Below are positions 39,791 through 48,599 of a DNA stretch of 64,000 bases, one piece after another. Below the pieces are notes generated by a model that was given only the letters and a program-made list of their open reading frames with translations, was not told the DNA's origin and searched no databases. The DNA comes from Leekyejoonella antrihumi (lineage in GTDB: Bacteria > Actinomycetota > Actinomycetes > Actinomycetales > Dermatophilaceae). Location: the NCBI RefSeq assembly GCF_007845645.1, contig NZ_VCQV01000012.1, forward strand, positions 1-64,000, written 5' to 3'. Position 1 is the first letter of the stretch, and each line of letters opens with the position of its first letter. The translations under genes were made by a program, and so were the position numbers.

Positions 39791-39894
39791 GACAGGCTAT
39801 GACAATCTTTTACTCGCATACGACCGTTCATGTTGGTAGTTTCCAGATACGTGGCGCTCGCGTCGCCAGCCACCAGCCGCCACCAGGAGGTCAC
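39791..39894. promoter_or_regulatory. Divergent promoter region of the cell-wall recycling cluster
   Basis: 104 bp separating the amino-sugar kinase (minus) from the murR-like regulator (plus). It is the only AT-richer stretch of the locus (39797-39850), consistent with two back-to-back promoters and operator sites for the RpiR-type regulator. I could not define a clean palindrome. CAGGAGG at 39884-39890 is the ribosome site of the regulator. Confidence 0.45.
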
Positions 39895-40821
39895 ATGTCG
39901 GACCAGCCGCCGCACAACGCTGCGCTGGGGGCGGACGTGCTCGTCCGGCTGCGTTCCCTGCTGTCGAGCCTGCAACCTGCGGAGCGTCGCGTTGCCGAGC
40001 TCGTCATCAAGGATCCCGACGCCGCGGCGCAGCTGTCCATCACGGATCTTGCGTCGGGCGCGTCGACCTCGGTCGCCACGGTCACCCGATTCAGCCGGCG
40101 GGCCGGCTTCGCCGGCTATCCGCAGCTGCGTCTTGCTCTCGCTGGGGCGGCCGCTCGGGAACGCGTGCTCGGCGCCTCAATGCACCAGCCGCCAACCGAC
40201 CTCGACGAGAACGCCACACTTGCCGACGTAGTCGCCTCCATCACCCATCACGAGGTGCGTGCGCTGCAGGACACCGCCGAGCATGTCGACCTGGACGCGC
40301 TGCAGCGTGCAATCGACGCGGTCGATCAGTCCGAGCGCACCGACATTTTCGGCATCGGCGCCAGTGGAAGTGTCGGTCTGGACCTCCAACAGAAGCTGCA
40401 TCGCATTGGCCGTAATGCATACGCCTGGAACGAGTTCCACAGCTCGATGACGGCCGCCGCGTTGATGGGCACGGGGCGGGTGGCCATCGGCATCTCGCAC
40501 ACCGGGCAGACCATCGACACGGTCGAGCCATTGGCCCTGGCCCATGACCTGGGGGCCATCACCATTGCCGTCACGGGCGACACCCATTCTCCCCTGGCCC
40601 GACAGGCCGACATCGTGCTGACGACGGCCGCGCGTGAGACCGCCTTCCGCTCCGGTGCCTCCGCGAGCCGCACCGCGCAGCTGGCCATCGTCGACTTCCT
40701 CTTCGTCGGAGTTGCCCGATCGTCACTGGAGGAGAGCACCGAAGCACTGGCCCGCACCTATGAGGCACTGGCGGGACGCCGAAGCGCCCGTCATCCCGTC
40801 CGAAGGAGCACCCGAGGATGA
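39895..40821 (+). CDS. murR: RpiR/MurR-type transcriptional regulator
   Basis: 308 residues from ATG 39895. N-terminal HTH of the RpiR type (LVRLRSLLSSLQPAERRVAELVIKDPDAAAQLSITDLASGASTSVATVTRFSRRAGFAGYPQLRLAL) and C-terminal SIS domain (DIFGIGASGSVGLDLQQKLHRIG, GISHTGQTIDTVEPLALAHDLGA). SIS domains bind phosphosugars; MurR in E. coli responds to MurNAc-6-phosphate, the MurQ substrate. Here it overlaps murQ by 4 nt (ATGA), supporting local control of both the murQ and nagZ arms. Confidence 0.88.
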   Translation: MSDQPPHNAALGADVLVRLRSLLSSLQPAERRVAELVIKDPDAAAQLSITDLASGASTSVATVTRFSRRAGFAGYPQLRLALAGAAARERVLGASMHQPPTDLDENATLADVVASITHHEVRALQDTAEHVDLDALQRAIDAVDQSERTDIFGIGASGSVGLDLQQKLHRIGRNAYAWNEFHSSMTAAALMGTGRVAIGISHTGQTIDTVEPLALAHDLGAITIAVTGDTHSPLARQADIVLTTAARETAFRSGASASRTAQLAIVDFLFVGVARSSLEESTEALARTYEALAGRRSARHPVRRSTRG

Positions 40822-41711
40822 ACCTTGCCGAGCTCGACACGGAGTCACGCAATCCGCGCAGCGAGCGACTCGACACCATGAGCACCGCCGAGGTGCTCGC
40901 GCTGATGAATGACGAGGACCGTCTCGTCTCGGATGCGATCGCCCTGGTGCTCGACCAGGTCGCGCAGGCCGTCGAGCTCGTCGCCGCCTCCCTTCACGCG
41001 GGCGGTCGCCTCATCTATCTCGGCGCCGGCACCAGCGGTCGTCTCGGGCTCCTCGACGCCGTCGAGTGTCCGCCCACGTTCAGCACCGATCCCGGCCAGG
41101 TGGTCGCCATGCTCGCCGGGGGTGACATGGCCTTCGTGCGGGCCGTCGAGGGTGCCGAGGATGACCCCGAAGCCGCGGCGCGACAGGTGGATGCCCACCG
41201 AATCGGCGCACGCGACACCGTTGTCGGCATTGCGGCGAGCGGGCGCACCCCGTATGTCGTGGGCGGACTTCGACGCGCTCACCAGCTCGGTGCCAGCACG
41301 GTCGCCCTCGCGTGCAATGCGGCGGCACTGATCAGCCAGGAGGCCGATGTGGCGATCGAGGTGCTCACCGGACCCGAGGTCCTCACCGGCTCGACTCGGC
41401 TCAAGGCGGGCACCGCACAAAAGATGGTCTGCAACATGATCTCGACCGCTGCCATGGTGCGGATCGGCAAGACCTACGGCAACCTCATGGTCGACCTCCG
41501 CCCCACGAACGCGAAGCTGGTGGACAGAGCACGACGGATCGTCGCCGCCGCGGCCGACGTGGATGAGGCCACCGCGGCTCGGGCCCTCACGACCGCGGAT
41601 GGACGGGCGAAGGTCGCCATTGTCATGCTTCTCGCGGCGGCAGATGCACCGACCGCGGCGCGGCTGCTCGACAATGCCGCCGGTGTCGTGTCGAATGCGG
41701 TCGCGCACTGA
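40818..41711 (+). CDS. murQ: N-acetylmuramic acid 6-phosphate etherase
   Basis: 297 residues. ESRNPRSERLDTMSTAEVLALMNDED at the N-terminus, GRLIYLGAGTSGRLGLLDAVECPPTF (SIS fold with the active-site acid in the D-A-x-E-C-P-P-T motif), GIAASGRTPYVVGGL and STRLKAGTAQKMVCNMISTAAMVRIGKTYGNLMVDL are all standard. It cleaves the lactyl ether of MurNAc-6-P to give GlcNAc-6-P and lactate. Length is normal. Confidence 0.96.
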   Translation: MNLAELDTESRNPRSERLDTMSTAEVLALMNDEDRLVSDAIALVLDQVAQAVELVAASLHAGGRLIYLGAGTSGRLGLLDAVECPPTFSTDPGQVVAMLAGGDMAFVRAVEGAEDDPEAAARQVDAHRIGARDTVVGIAASGRTPYVVGGLRRAHQLGASTVALACNAAALISQEADVAIEVLTGPEVLTGSTRLKAGTAQKMVCNMISTAAMVRIGKTYGNLMVDLRPTNAKLVDRARRIVAAAADVDEATAARALTTADGRAKVAIVMLLAAADAPTAARLLDNAAGVVSNAVAH

Positions 41712-41739
41712 CTCCGTCTCCGATGGTTGCCGGCCCCGC

Positions 41740-41830
41740 CGGTGTTTGCTGAAAGCCTTGTTATAGCGGGTCTTTCAGCCAACTCCCCCGACGGCCGACA
41801 TTCGGTTTTTGCAGAAAGTCGCGCTATACC
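41740..41830. repeat. Pair of 28-bp direct repeats between convergent murQ and serine hydrolase genes
   Basis: 41740-41767 and 41803-41830 agree at 21 of 28 positions, sharing CGGT, TTTGC, GAAAG and TATA blocks. The first copy is also followed by CTTTCAGC, which pairs with GCTGAAAG (41748-41755), forming an 8-bp stem. The sequence is AT-richer than the flanks. It fills the 141-bp convergent intergenic space and is most simply a terminator region built from a duplicated unit. Confidence 0.7.
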
Positions 41831-41852
41831 AAGACTTCCGCACAACTTTCGC

Positions 41853-42950
41853 TCACGCCGATGCCGACGCCCTGGCGACGATCGTGGTGAAGGCTCGCCT
41901 GGTCTCCCCGAGATCCGACCAGTCCCGTCGCGGATGCACCCGGTTTGTCAGCAGCACGGCCGCCGTGCCCGTGCCCGGCTCCACCACCAGCGAGGTGCCG
42001 GTGAAACCGGTGTGCCCGCACCACCGGTCCAGACCCGGCAGCAGGCCGGGATCGCCTACCCGCATCCCGATCGCCTGACCGTAATCACCGCGTGCACCGG
42101 CCGGGCGCTGGTCGGTGGTGGCGAGCTGCCACTGCTTCGGATCAAGCCACCCCGTCCCTCGTGGCCCGGACAGCTCGAGGCCGAGGGTGAGCAGGTCACC
42201 CACGGTCGAGAAGATGCCGGCATTGCCGCTCACCCCACCGATCGACCGGGCCGTCTCGTCGTGCACCTCACCACGAATCATCCCTCGCCCCGCGTGGTCG
42301 GCGAACTCCGTCGCCGCAATACGCGATGCCCACTCTGCCGGCGGTCGATACCGCGTGCTGTGCAGTGCCAGTGGAGTGGTCACCTCCTGTGCCACCAGTG
42401 TGCCCAGGGACAACCCGGTCAGTGCCTCCAAGGCGATGCCCGCCGTGATGTAGCCGACGCAGGAGTATGCCTGCCGGGCACCGGGTGCATCCTGCAGCTC
42501 CGCGGCGAGGACCCGGGCCCGACGCGCTGGGGCCGACAGGTCGAGTCGCCACACCTCATCCGTCGGAGGCAGCCCCGAGGTGTGGGTGAGCAGGTGCCGC
42601 CAGGTGACGGCCCGCCGAGGTGCCACCGCATACTCTGCCAGCACGTCGGCGATCGAGTCATCGAGTCGTATGCCGTGCCTGGGCAGCACTCGCAGCGCCA
42701 CGAGCGCCGTGAAGACCTTGGTCAGAGACGCGATATCGAAGACCGTGTCCGCGCTCATCGGCACTCGCCGACCAGGCGCGAGCTCATGCTCGGAGTCGGC
42801 CCAGCGCACCGCATCACCGATGACCACGGGCGGCATGACCCGACCGCGGATCGCAACCTGCGCCACGGCCCCCGCAAACAGCGCACGAGGCCGAGCCGCC
42901 ACCCCGTTGCGCAGCAGCACCTCCACCTCAGACAGCACCGACGCATCCAC
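41853..42950 (-). CDS. Serine hydrolase of the beta-lactamase/penicillin-binding family
   Basis: 365 residues if begun at GTG 42950; the frame continues to 43244 but would then run through the divergent oxidoreductase start at 43012. S-x-x-K is in VFDIASLTKVFTALVAL; YSCVGYITAGIALE has the Y-x-N-like second motif (Y-S-C, with Cys where Asn or Ser is common); WCGHTGFTGTSLVVEP has the third motif (H-T-G). No clear signal peptide. Similar proteins accompany murQ in recycling clusters and may be esterases or D-Ala peptidases. Exact start uncertain. Confidence 0.82.
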   Translation of the reverse strand: MDASVLSEVEVLLRNGVAARPRALFAGAVAQVAIRGRVMPPVVIGDAVRWADSEHELAPGRRVPMSADTVFDIASLTKVFTALVALRVLPRHGIRLDDSIADVLAEYAVAPRRAVTWRHLLTHTSGLPPTDEVWRLDLSAPARRARVLAAELQDAPGARQAYSCVGYITAGIALEALTGLSLGTLVAQEVTTPLALHSTRYRPPAEWASRIAATEFADHAGRGMIRGEVHDETARSIGGVSGNAGIFSTVGDLLTLGLELSGPRGTGWLDPKQWQLATTDQRPAGARGDYGQAIGMRVGDPGLLPGLDRWCGHTGFTGTSLVVEPGTGTAAVLLTNRVHPRRDWSDLGETRRAFTTIVARASASA

Positions 42951-43011
42951 TCCGTCATTCAACCCCAGCCCACGGTGCCATCCAAAGGTGCCGCCACACC
43001 GAAGCACCCCT

Positions 43012-44556
43012 GTGAGCACACCACTGAGCCGTTCGCGAGCCATCACCTGCGGCGTCCTGTCGGCCGGCGCCGGTATGGCGATCGGGCACCTGGTCGCGGC
43101 CGTGACCGATCCGGCCGCCTCGCCGGTGCTCGCGGTGGGATCGGCCGTCATCAACCGCACGCCCACTCCGCTCAAGGACTGGGCGATCTCGCACTTCGGC
43201 ACGCACGACAAGCTCATCCTGCTCAGCTCGGTGAGTGTCGCCACGCTCGTTCTCGCCGGTGCGACCGGCTTGATCTATCGCCGCACCCGTATCGGCGGCC
43301 TGCTGGCGCAGCTCGTGCTGGTTGTTGTCGCCGGACTCGCCCTGCTGACGCTGCCCACCCTGGGCGTGCGGAACCTCGGCCCGACCGTGGTGACCGAGAT
43401 CGTCGCCGCAGCCGTGCTGGTCGGCCTGCCGCGCGCAGGCGCCGTGGGTCGTCGGTTCTCGGCCCCGGACTCCGCGGTGAGCAATGCCGGCAATACCCGA
43501 CGGGCCTTTCTGGCCGGCGCGGGTGGCGTCGCTGTCGTGGCTGCCGGTTCCGCAGTCCTCGGCAACCGACTCGGTCAGGCGCCCGACACCTCAAAGATCG
43601 CGTTGCCCACCGCCGCCGATCCGCTGCCGACCCTTCCCGCCGGACTGGAGCGGAAGTACCGAGGCATCTCCCCTCTGCGCACGCCGAATTCATCCTTCTA
43701 CCGGGTTGACACGAACCTGACGGTGCCCAACGTGCGACAGGACACCTGGTCTCTACGCGTCGATGGTGATGTGGATCACCCGTTCACTCTCACGTACGAG
43801 GATCTGCTCCGCATGCCGCTGGTCGAGCGCGACATCACCATGACCTGTGTCAGCAATGCCGTCGGTGGCAGCTATGTCGGGGCCGCGCGCTGGCTGGGAG
43901 TGCGGGTCTCCGACCTGCTGAAGCGGGCGGGCGTCCAAGAGCCCGACCGCCCGGGTCGACAGGTGCTGAGCACCTCGGTCGACGGCTTCACGATCAGCAC
44001 CCCGCTCGGGGCGCTCACCGACAACCGCGATGCTCTGCTCGCCATCGGCATGAACGGCGAGGCCCTGCCTCGTAAGCACGGATTTCCCGCCCGCCTGGTG
44101 ACACCCGGCCTGTATGGCATGGTCGGCTCGACCAAGTGGGTCACCCGGCTGCACGTGACGACCTACCCCGAGGCGAAGGCCTACTGGACCAACCGGGGAT
44201 GGGCGACCGACGCCAAGATCAAGCCGTCTGCACGCATCGACACTCCGAGCCCCCTGGCCCAGCTGGACAAGGGATCCGTCATCGTCGGCGGAGTCGCCTG
44301 GGCACAACAGGAGGGCGTAGTCCGCGTCCAGGTGAAGATTGACGACGAGGCTTGGCAGGGCGCAGCACTCGGCCCTGATGTCAATGTCGACTACTGGCGC
44401 CAGTGGTACTTCGTCTGGCACGCCAGTAAGTCGGGCGAGCACACGCTTCAGTCACGGGTGGTCTACGGAGACGGCACGGTGCAGACCGCCGAGCGAGTCC
44501 CCGTCTTTCCCGACGGCTCCAGCGGCATCCAAAACCTTGTGGTCACAGTCAAGTAA
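43012..44556 (+). CDS. Membrane-bound molybdopterin-dependent oxidoreductase (sulfite-oxidase fold)
   Basis: 514 residues, GTG 43012. Residues about 10-150 contain four membrane segments; a twin-arginine-like NTRRAFLAGAGG follows at 163-164 with another hydrophobic stretch. Residues about 200-420 are the sulfite-oxidase-type Mo domain: the Mo-ligand cysteine is C279 in DITMTCVSNAVGG, and HGFPARLVTPGLYGMVGSTKWV is the conserved cofactor loop. An Ig-like dimerisation domain ends the protein. Probably reduces or oxidises a small S- or N-oxide on the outer face. No cytochrome partner is adjacent. Confidence 0.86.
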   Translation: MSTPLSRSRAITCGVLSAGAGMAIGHLVAAVTDPAASPVLAVGSAVINRTPTPLKDWAISHFGTHDKLILLSSVSVATLVLAGATGLIYRRTRIGGLLAQLVLVVVAGLALLTLPTLGVRNLGPTVVTEIVAAAVLVGLPRAGAVGRRFSAPDSAVSNAGNTRRAFLAGAGGVAVVAAGSAVLGNRLGQAPDTSKIALPTAADPLPTLPAGLERKYRGISPLRTPNSSFYRVDTNLTVPNVRQDTWSLRVDGDVDHPFTLTYEDLLRMPLVERDITMTCVSNAVGGSYVGAARWLGVRVSDLLKRAGVQEPDRPGRQVLSTSVDGFTISTPLGALTDNRDALLAIGMNGEALPRKHGFPARLVTPGLYGMVGSTKWVTRLHVTTYPEAKAYWTNRGWATDAKIKPSARIDTPSPLAQLDKGSVIVGGVAWAQQEGVVRVQVKIDDEAWQGAALGPDVNVDYWRQWYFVWHASKSGEHTLQSRVVYGDGTVQTAERVPVFPDGSSGIQNLVVTVK

Positions 44557-44654
44557 CAACGGCTCGACTCGCAAAACGATTGCCCGATCGAGCAATCCGA
44601 CCAACCACCCACTCCGAACCACTGACATCAAACAACCCTCCAAGGAGATTCCTC

Positions 44655-45305
44655 ATGAACGCCAAGCGCATCGCCACCACCGCAGCACTCGCCCTCACGA
44701 TTCCCCTCGGCCTGGCAGCCTGCGGTTCCTCAGGCTCCAGCGGCAACTCATCGAGCGGGTCAGCCGCAAGCAGTGCGCCGTCAGCGATGTCGTCGTCAAG
44801 CTCCAGCATGTCGTCCGGCTCGGCAATGAACGCCAGCAAGCCGTTCGGTCCCGGATGCGCTTCGGTGCCGAAGGACGGCAAGGGCTCATTCAACGGTATG
44901 GCAGCGGACCCGGTCGCGACCGCGGCCAGCAACAACCCGCTCCTGTCGACCCTTGTCACCGCCGTCAAGAAGGCGGGTCTGGTGGACACCCTGAACTCCA
45001 GCAAGTCGCTGACCGTGTTTGCACCCACCAACTCCGCATTCGCCAAGCTGCCCAAGGCCACGCTCGACAAGGCGCTGGGTGACAAGGCGATGCTGACCAA
45101 GATCCTGACCGGGCACGTCGTCAGCGGCCGCCTGACCCCCATGCAGCTGGCCGGCTCGCACAAGAGCCTTGCCGGCAACACCATCAAGGTGACCGGCTCG
45201 GGCAGCAGCTTCAAGGTCGACGGCACCGCATCGGTCATCTGCGGCAACGTACAGACGGCGAACGCCACCGTCTACATCATCGACTCGGTCCTGCCCAGCA
45301 ACTGA
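44655..45305 (+). CDS. Fasciclin-domain lipoprotein
   Basis: 216 residues from ATG 44655 with AAGGAG upstream. Signal peptide MNAKRIATTAALALTIPLGLAAC with lipobox LAAC (Cys23 lipidated). A Ser/Gly/Ala-rich linker (24-70) leads to one FAS1 domain (about 78-216) with LTVFAPTNSAFAKLP and ILTGHVVSGRLT, VYIIDSVLPSN. Surface-exposed adhesion or binding protein; such genes often follow molybdopterin oxidoreductases in actinobacteria, and 98 bp separates them here. Confidence 0.92.
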   Translation: MNAKRIATTAALALTIPLGLAACGSSGSSGNSSSGSAASSAPSAMSSSSSSMSSGSAMNASKPFGPGCASVPKDGKGSFNGMAADPVATAASNNPLLSTLVTAVKKAGLVDTLNSSKSLTVFAPTNSAFAKLPKATLDKALGDKAMLTKILTGHVVSGRLTPMQLAGSHKSLAGNTIKVTGSGSSFKVDGTASVICGNVQTANATVYIIDSVLPSN

Positions 45306-45377
45306 CCCCCGATCGGGGCCGGGTCGCTCTCGTGGAGGGATGACCGGCCCGGCCCTCCCCTCGCGAGGACGCTCGCG

Positions 45378-45418
45378 CAGTCGAGCAGCAGGTGGCCACA
45401 CCACCTGCTGCTCGACTG
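45378..45418. terminator. Perfect 18-bp inverted repeat between convergent genes
   Basis: 45378-45395 and 45401-45418 are exact reverse complements (arms begin CAGTCGAGCAGCAGG) around a 5-nt loop. It lies between the convergent fasciclin and TauE/SafE genes. One of the strongest hairpins in the window, symmetrical for both strands. No T-tract. Confidence 0.85.
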
Positions 45419-45449
45419 GTTCTCGCCTCGGCCGACGGCCGCGCGGGCA

Positions 45450-46160
45450 TCACAGCGCCTGCGCCGCGACAACGACACCCGACACGAGCGCGAAGCCGAG
45501 CACGGTGTAACGCATCGCGGGTCCCTCGAGACGATGGTGGGCGAATCGGCTCGCATAGGCACCGACCAGCGCGGCGGGCAACAGCAGGATCGCTGTGCTC
45601 ACCTGATGCTCGCTGACCTTGCCCGACACCGCGAGAATCACCAGTGAGATCAGCTCGCCGATCACGAAGATGACGGACACCGTCGAACGCACCACAGGTG
45701 CCGCCCGGTGCTGGTAGACCACGGCAAGCGGCGGGCCGCCGATACCGGTCGAGGTCTCGGTCACACCGGTGATCAGACCCGCGATCACGAACGCGCGTCT
45801 GCCGGGTGCGAAGGCCGGCACACAAAGGGTCGCCAGGACTGCCAGGACCGTGCAGACCCCGATGAGCACGCTCAGCTGTCTCTCGGTGACCGCCAGCAGC
45901 ACCCACAGGCCGCCGAACGTCCCCACGAGGCGCCCCGCACTGGTCCACTTCGCACCGGTGCGGTCCAGATGGTGCCGCTCGCGCCACGCGACGTAGGAGT
46001 TCAGCGGGATCGCCTCGATCAGCAGGATGACCGGAAGCAGCAGCGGCTGCACCAGGCCGATGACCGGTCCCGAGATCAGGGCGAACCCGAACCCGGTGGA
46101 CCCCTGCACGAATCCTGCCACCAAGAGGGTGAGCCCCATCATCGCCAACCCTGTCGTCAC
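45450..46160 (-). CDS. TauE/SafE-family membrane protein (anion exporter)
   Basis: 236 residues from GTG 46160 (GAGGTC upstream; ATG 46142 also possible). About eight membrane helices. The family repeat motif G-x-x-x-x-x-G-x-G-G is seen in FVQGSTGFGFALISGP near the N-terminus and in ITGVTETSTGIGGPPLAVVY in the second half. TauE/SafE members move sulfite, sulfoacetate or related organosulfur anions. A sulfite-oxidase-fold enzyme lies two genes away, which fits but does not prove sulfite as substrate. Confidence 0.85.
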   Translation of the reverse strand: MTTGLAMMGLTLLVAGFVQGSTGFGFALISGPVIGLVQPLLLPVILLIEAIPLNSYVAWRERHHLDRTGAKWTSAGRLVGTFGGLWVLLAVTERQLSVLIGVCTVLAVLATLCVPAFAPGRRAFVIAGLITGVTETSTGIGGPPLAVVYQHRAAPVVRSTVSVIFVIGELISLVILAVSGKVSEHQVSTAILLLPAALVGAYASRFAHHRLEGPAMRYTVLGFALVSGVVVAAQAL

Positions 46161-46429
46161 GCATGACCTCCTGCATCGGCTACGGGCTGCGAGCAGCGTA
46201 CGCAGGACGCTCGATGCGCGGGGCCTCCGCCCCAACCCGATGTGATGCCCGGCACAGCACGGGTCCGCTCGAGACGCCTGCGCCGCAGGATCGTCGACGT
46301 GCGACATCGGCCGAATCTCGGGGCTACCGGCGGGTTCAAGGGTCGACCAGCAGGGCGTGCGCCGACGGTCGATGCGGCGCCGCCGGTCTCAGGACCGATG
46401 GCGTAGCAGCAGCGACCACCAAACGGGGC

Positions 46430-46447
46430 TATAGTCCGTGCACTGTG
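46430..46447 (+). promoter_or_regulatory. Candidate -10 box giving a near-leaderless kup mRNA
   Basis: TATAGT at 46430-46435 is a good -10 hexamer; the first in-frame GTG of kup is at 46445, only 9 nt later, so transcription would begin at or within a few bases of the start codon. No clear -35 box and no ribosome site before either GTG 46445 or ATG 46481 are visible. Confidence 0.4.
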
Positions 46448-48550
46448 CCACCTCAACGCGATGATCGTGCTGCGAATCGCATGATCGGCCCTGACGGGGC
46501 TGCCCAGAGCAACGGAACGAAGCGAGACTCTCGCTCCGTCGACGATCGCCCGTCGGCTCCTCTCGATGACTCTCATGGCCCGGTGCCCGCCGAACCCTCC
46601 GGATCCGAGCCACCAGCAGTGCCACCGCACCCCCCGGTCGACGGTCGACGCCGTCGCCACAGCGGTCCCGCGCTCACGGTCACCCTTGCCGCACTCGGCG
46701 TCGTGTTCGGTGACATCGGCACGAGCCCGCTCTACTCGATGCAGACCGTCTTCTCGATCGACAACGGACTGGTGAGCCCCACCGAGACCGACGTCTACGG
46801 CGTAGTCTCCATGGTCTTCTGGTCGATCACGCTCGTCGTGTCGATCAAGTACATCGCCGTCCTCATGCGCGCGGACAACGAGGGCGAGGGCGGTGTGATG
46901 GCGCTCGCGGCGCTGTCGCAGCGGGTGATGACCCAACGGTCGCCGAAGCGGGTCGCCGCCGCGGTGCTGCTGGCCATGCTCGGCGCCAGCCTCTTCTTCG
47001 GCGACTCTGTCATCACCCCCGCGATCTCGGTGCTCTCCTCGGTGGAGGGCCTCCAGGTGGCGCAGCCGAGTCTGTCGCACCTGGTGCTGCCGATCGCGCT
47101 GGTCATCCTCACCGCGCTGTTTGCCGTGCAACGCTGGGGCACCGGCAAGGTGGGTTCGGCCTTCGGCCCGATCATGGTGCTCTGGTTTGCCGTCATCGGC
47201 CTGATCGGCCTGTCCACGGTGCTCAAGCATCCGGACGTCATCCGCGGGCTCTCCCCGACGTATGCCGTGCTGTTCGTCGGCGAGCACCCCTACCTCGCGT
47301 TCGTCGCCATGGGCGCGGTCGTGCTGTGCATCACCGGAGCCGAGGCGCTGTATGCGGACATGGGCCACTTCGGCCGGTCGGCCATTGCTCGCGCCTGGTT
47401 CTTCGTCGTGCTGCCCGCACTGACGCTGAACTATCTCGGCCAGGCCGCCCTCATCCTGGCCAACCCGCACACCGCGGCCAACCCGTTCTTCCTCCAGGTG
47501 CCGCAGTGGGCGCGCTTTCCGGTGGTCATCCTGGCGACGGCCGCCACCGTCATCGCCTCGCAGGCGGTGATCTCCGGTGCATTCTCCATCTCTCGTCAGG
47601 CGAGTAGCCTCGGTCTGCTGCCTCCGCTGACGGTGCGACAGACCTCCGACAAGGCCGCCGGCCAGGTGTATCTGCCGGTGGTCAACGCGGCCATGTTCAT
47701 CGGGGTGCTGGTGCTGGTCGTCAGTTTCGGCTCATCACAGCGTCTGGCTACGGCATACGGCATCGCCGTCACCGGGGCCCTCGCCATCGACACTGCTCTC
47801 ATGCTGATCGTGGCTCGGGCGCTATGGCGCTGGCCGACGTGGAAGCTGGTGCTGGCCGCGGTCGTCTTCGGCGGGGTCGAGGCGATCTTCCTCTTCGGCA
47901 ATATGACCAAGGTGATCCACGGCGGCTGGCTGCCGCTGGCCATCGCGGCCGCGCTCTTCGTGACCATGACCACCTGGCAGCGTGGGCGAGACCGGGTCAC
48001 GGCGAAACGGAACATGAAGGAGGGGCAGCTGCACGACTTCGTCGAGGCGATTCACGCCAAGGGGTTGCCCCGCGTGCCCGGCACCGCGATCTTCCCGCAC
48101 CCGTCCAAGGAGACGACGCCGCTCGCGATGCGCGCCAACGTCGAGCACAACGGCATCCTGCAGGAGCAGGTCGTCATCGTCTCGATGATCCGACACAAGG
48201 TGCCGCACATCGACGCCGCCGACCGGCTCGAGATCGACGACCTGGGCTATGGCGACGACGGCATCGTGCATCTGACCGTGCACACGGGATTCTCCGACCG
48301 TCCCGACATCCCCTCGGCGCTGCGCCTCGCCGGCGAGGACCTGCTGCCGGGATGTGGCGTGGTGGTCGACCCGGATGCGGCGACCTACTTCCTGTCCCGC
48401 GCATCCCTGCAGCGCACCAACGCTCCGGGTATGCCGGGCTGGCGCAAGGCGATCTTCATGGTGCTCGCGCACAATGCGGCGGACCCGGCCCGCTATTTCA
48501 ACCTGCCGGTCGAGCGTACCGTCACCATGGGCTTCCCCATCGACCTGTAG
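46445..48550 (+). CDS. kup: Kup-type potassium transporter
   Basis: 701 residues from GTG 46445 (ATG 46481 would remove 12 residues). A charged, proline-rich N-terminus of about 70 residues precedes LAALGVVFGDIGTSPLYSM, the family signature. Twelve membrane helices follow to about residue 475, including SLFFGDSVITPAISVLSSVEGL, ITGAEALYADMGHFG and QAVISGAFSISRQA. The C-terminal soluble part ends FNLPVERTVTMGFPIDL. It takes up K+ with protons. The GDIGTSPLY motif and length fit well. Confidence 0.94.
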   Translation: MPPQRDDRAANRMIGPDGAAQSNGTKRDSRSVDDRPSAPLDDSHGPVPAEPSGSEPPAVPPHPPVDGRRRRHSGPALTVTLAALGVVFGDIGTSPLYSMQTVFSIDNGLVSPTETDVYGVVSMVFWSITLVVSIKYIAVLMRADNEGEGGVMALAALSQRVMTQRSPKRVAAAVLLAMLGASLFFGDSVITPAISVLSSVEGLQVAQPSLSHLVLPIALVILTALFAVQRWGTGKVGSAFGPIMVLWFAVIGLIGLSTVLKHPDVIRGLSPTYAVLFVGEHPYLAFVAMGAVVLCITGAEALYADMGHFGRSAIARAWFFVVLPALTLNYLGQAALILANPHTAANPFFLQVPQWARFPVVILATAATVIASQAVISGAFSISRQASSLGLLPPLTVRQTSDKAAGQVYLPVVNAAMFIGVLVLVVSFGSSQRLATAYGIAVTGALAIDTALMLIVARALWRWPTWKLVLAAVVFGGVEAIFLFGNMTKVIHGGWLPLAIAAALFVTMTTWQRGRDRVTAKRNMKEGQLHDFVEAIHAKGLPRVPGTAIFPHPSKETTPLAMRANVEHNGILQEQVVIVSMIRHKVPHIDAADRLEIDDLGYGDDGIVHLTVHTGFSDRPDIPSALRLAGEDLLPGCGVVVDPDAATYFLSRASLQRTNAPGMPGWRKAIFMVLAHNAADPARYFNLPVERTVTMGFPIDL

Positions 48551-48599
48551 GCATCACGGTCTGTGCGCACCTGACCCGCGGCAGCTGACCCACGTCAGG

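Noticed and set aside
42951-43244. N-terminal extension of the serine hydrolase
   Set aside because: It would overlap the divergent oxidoreductase and its promoter; composition of the extra residues is unlike a signal peptide or the family.
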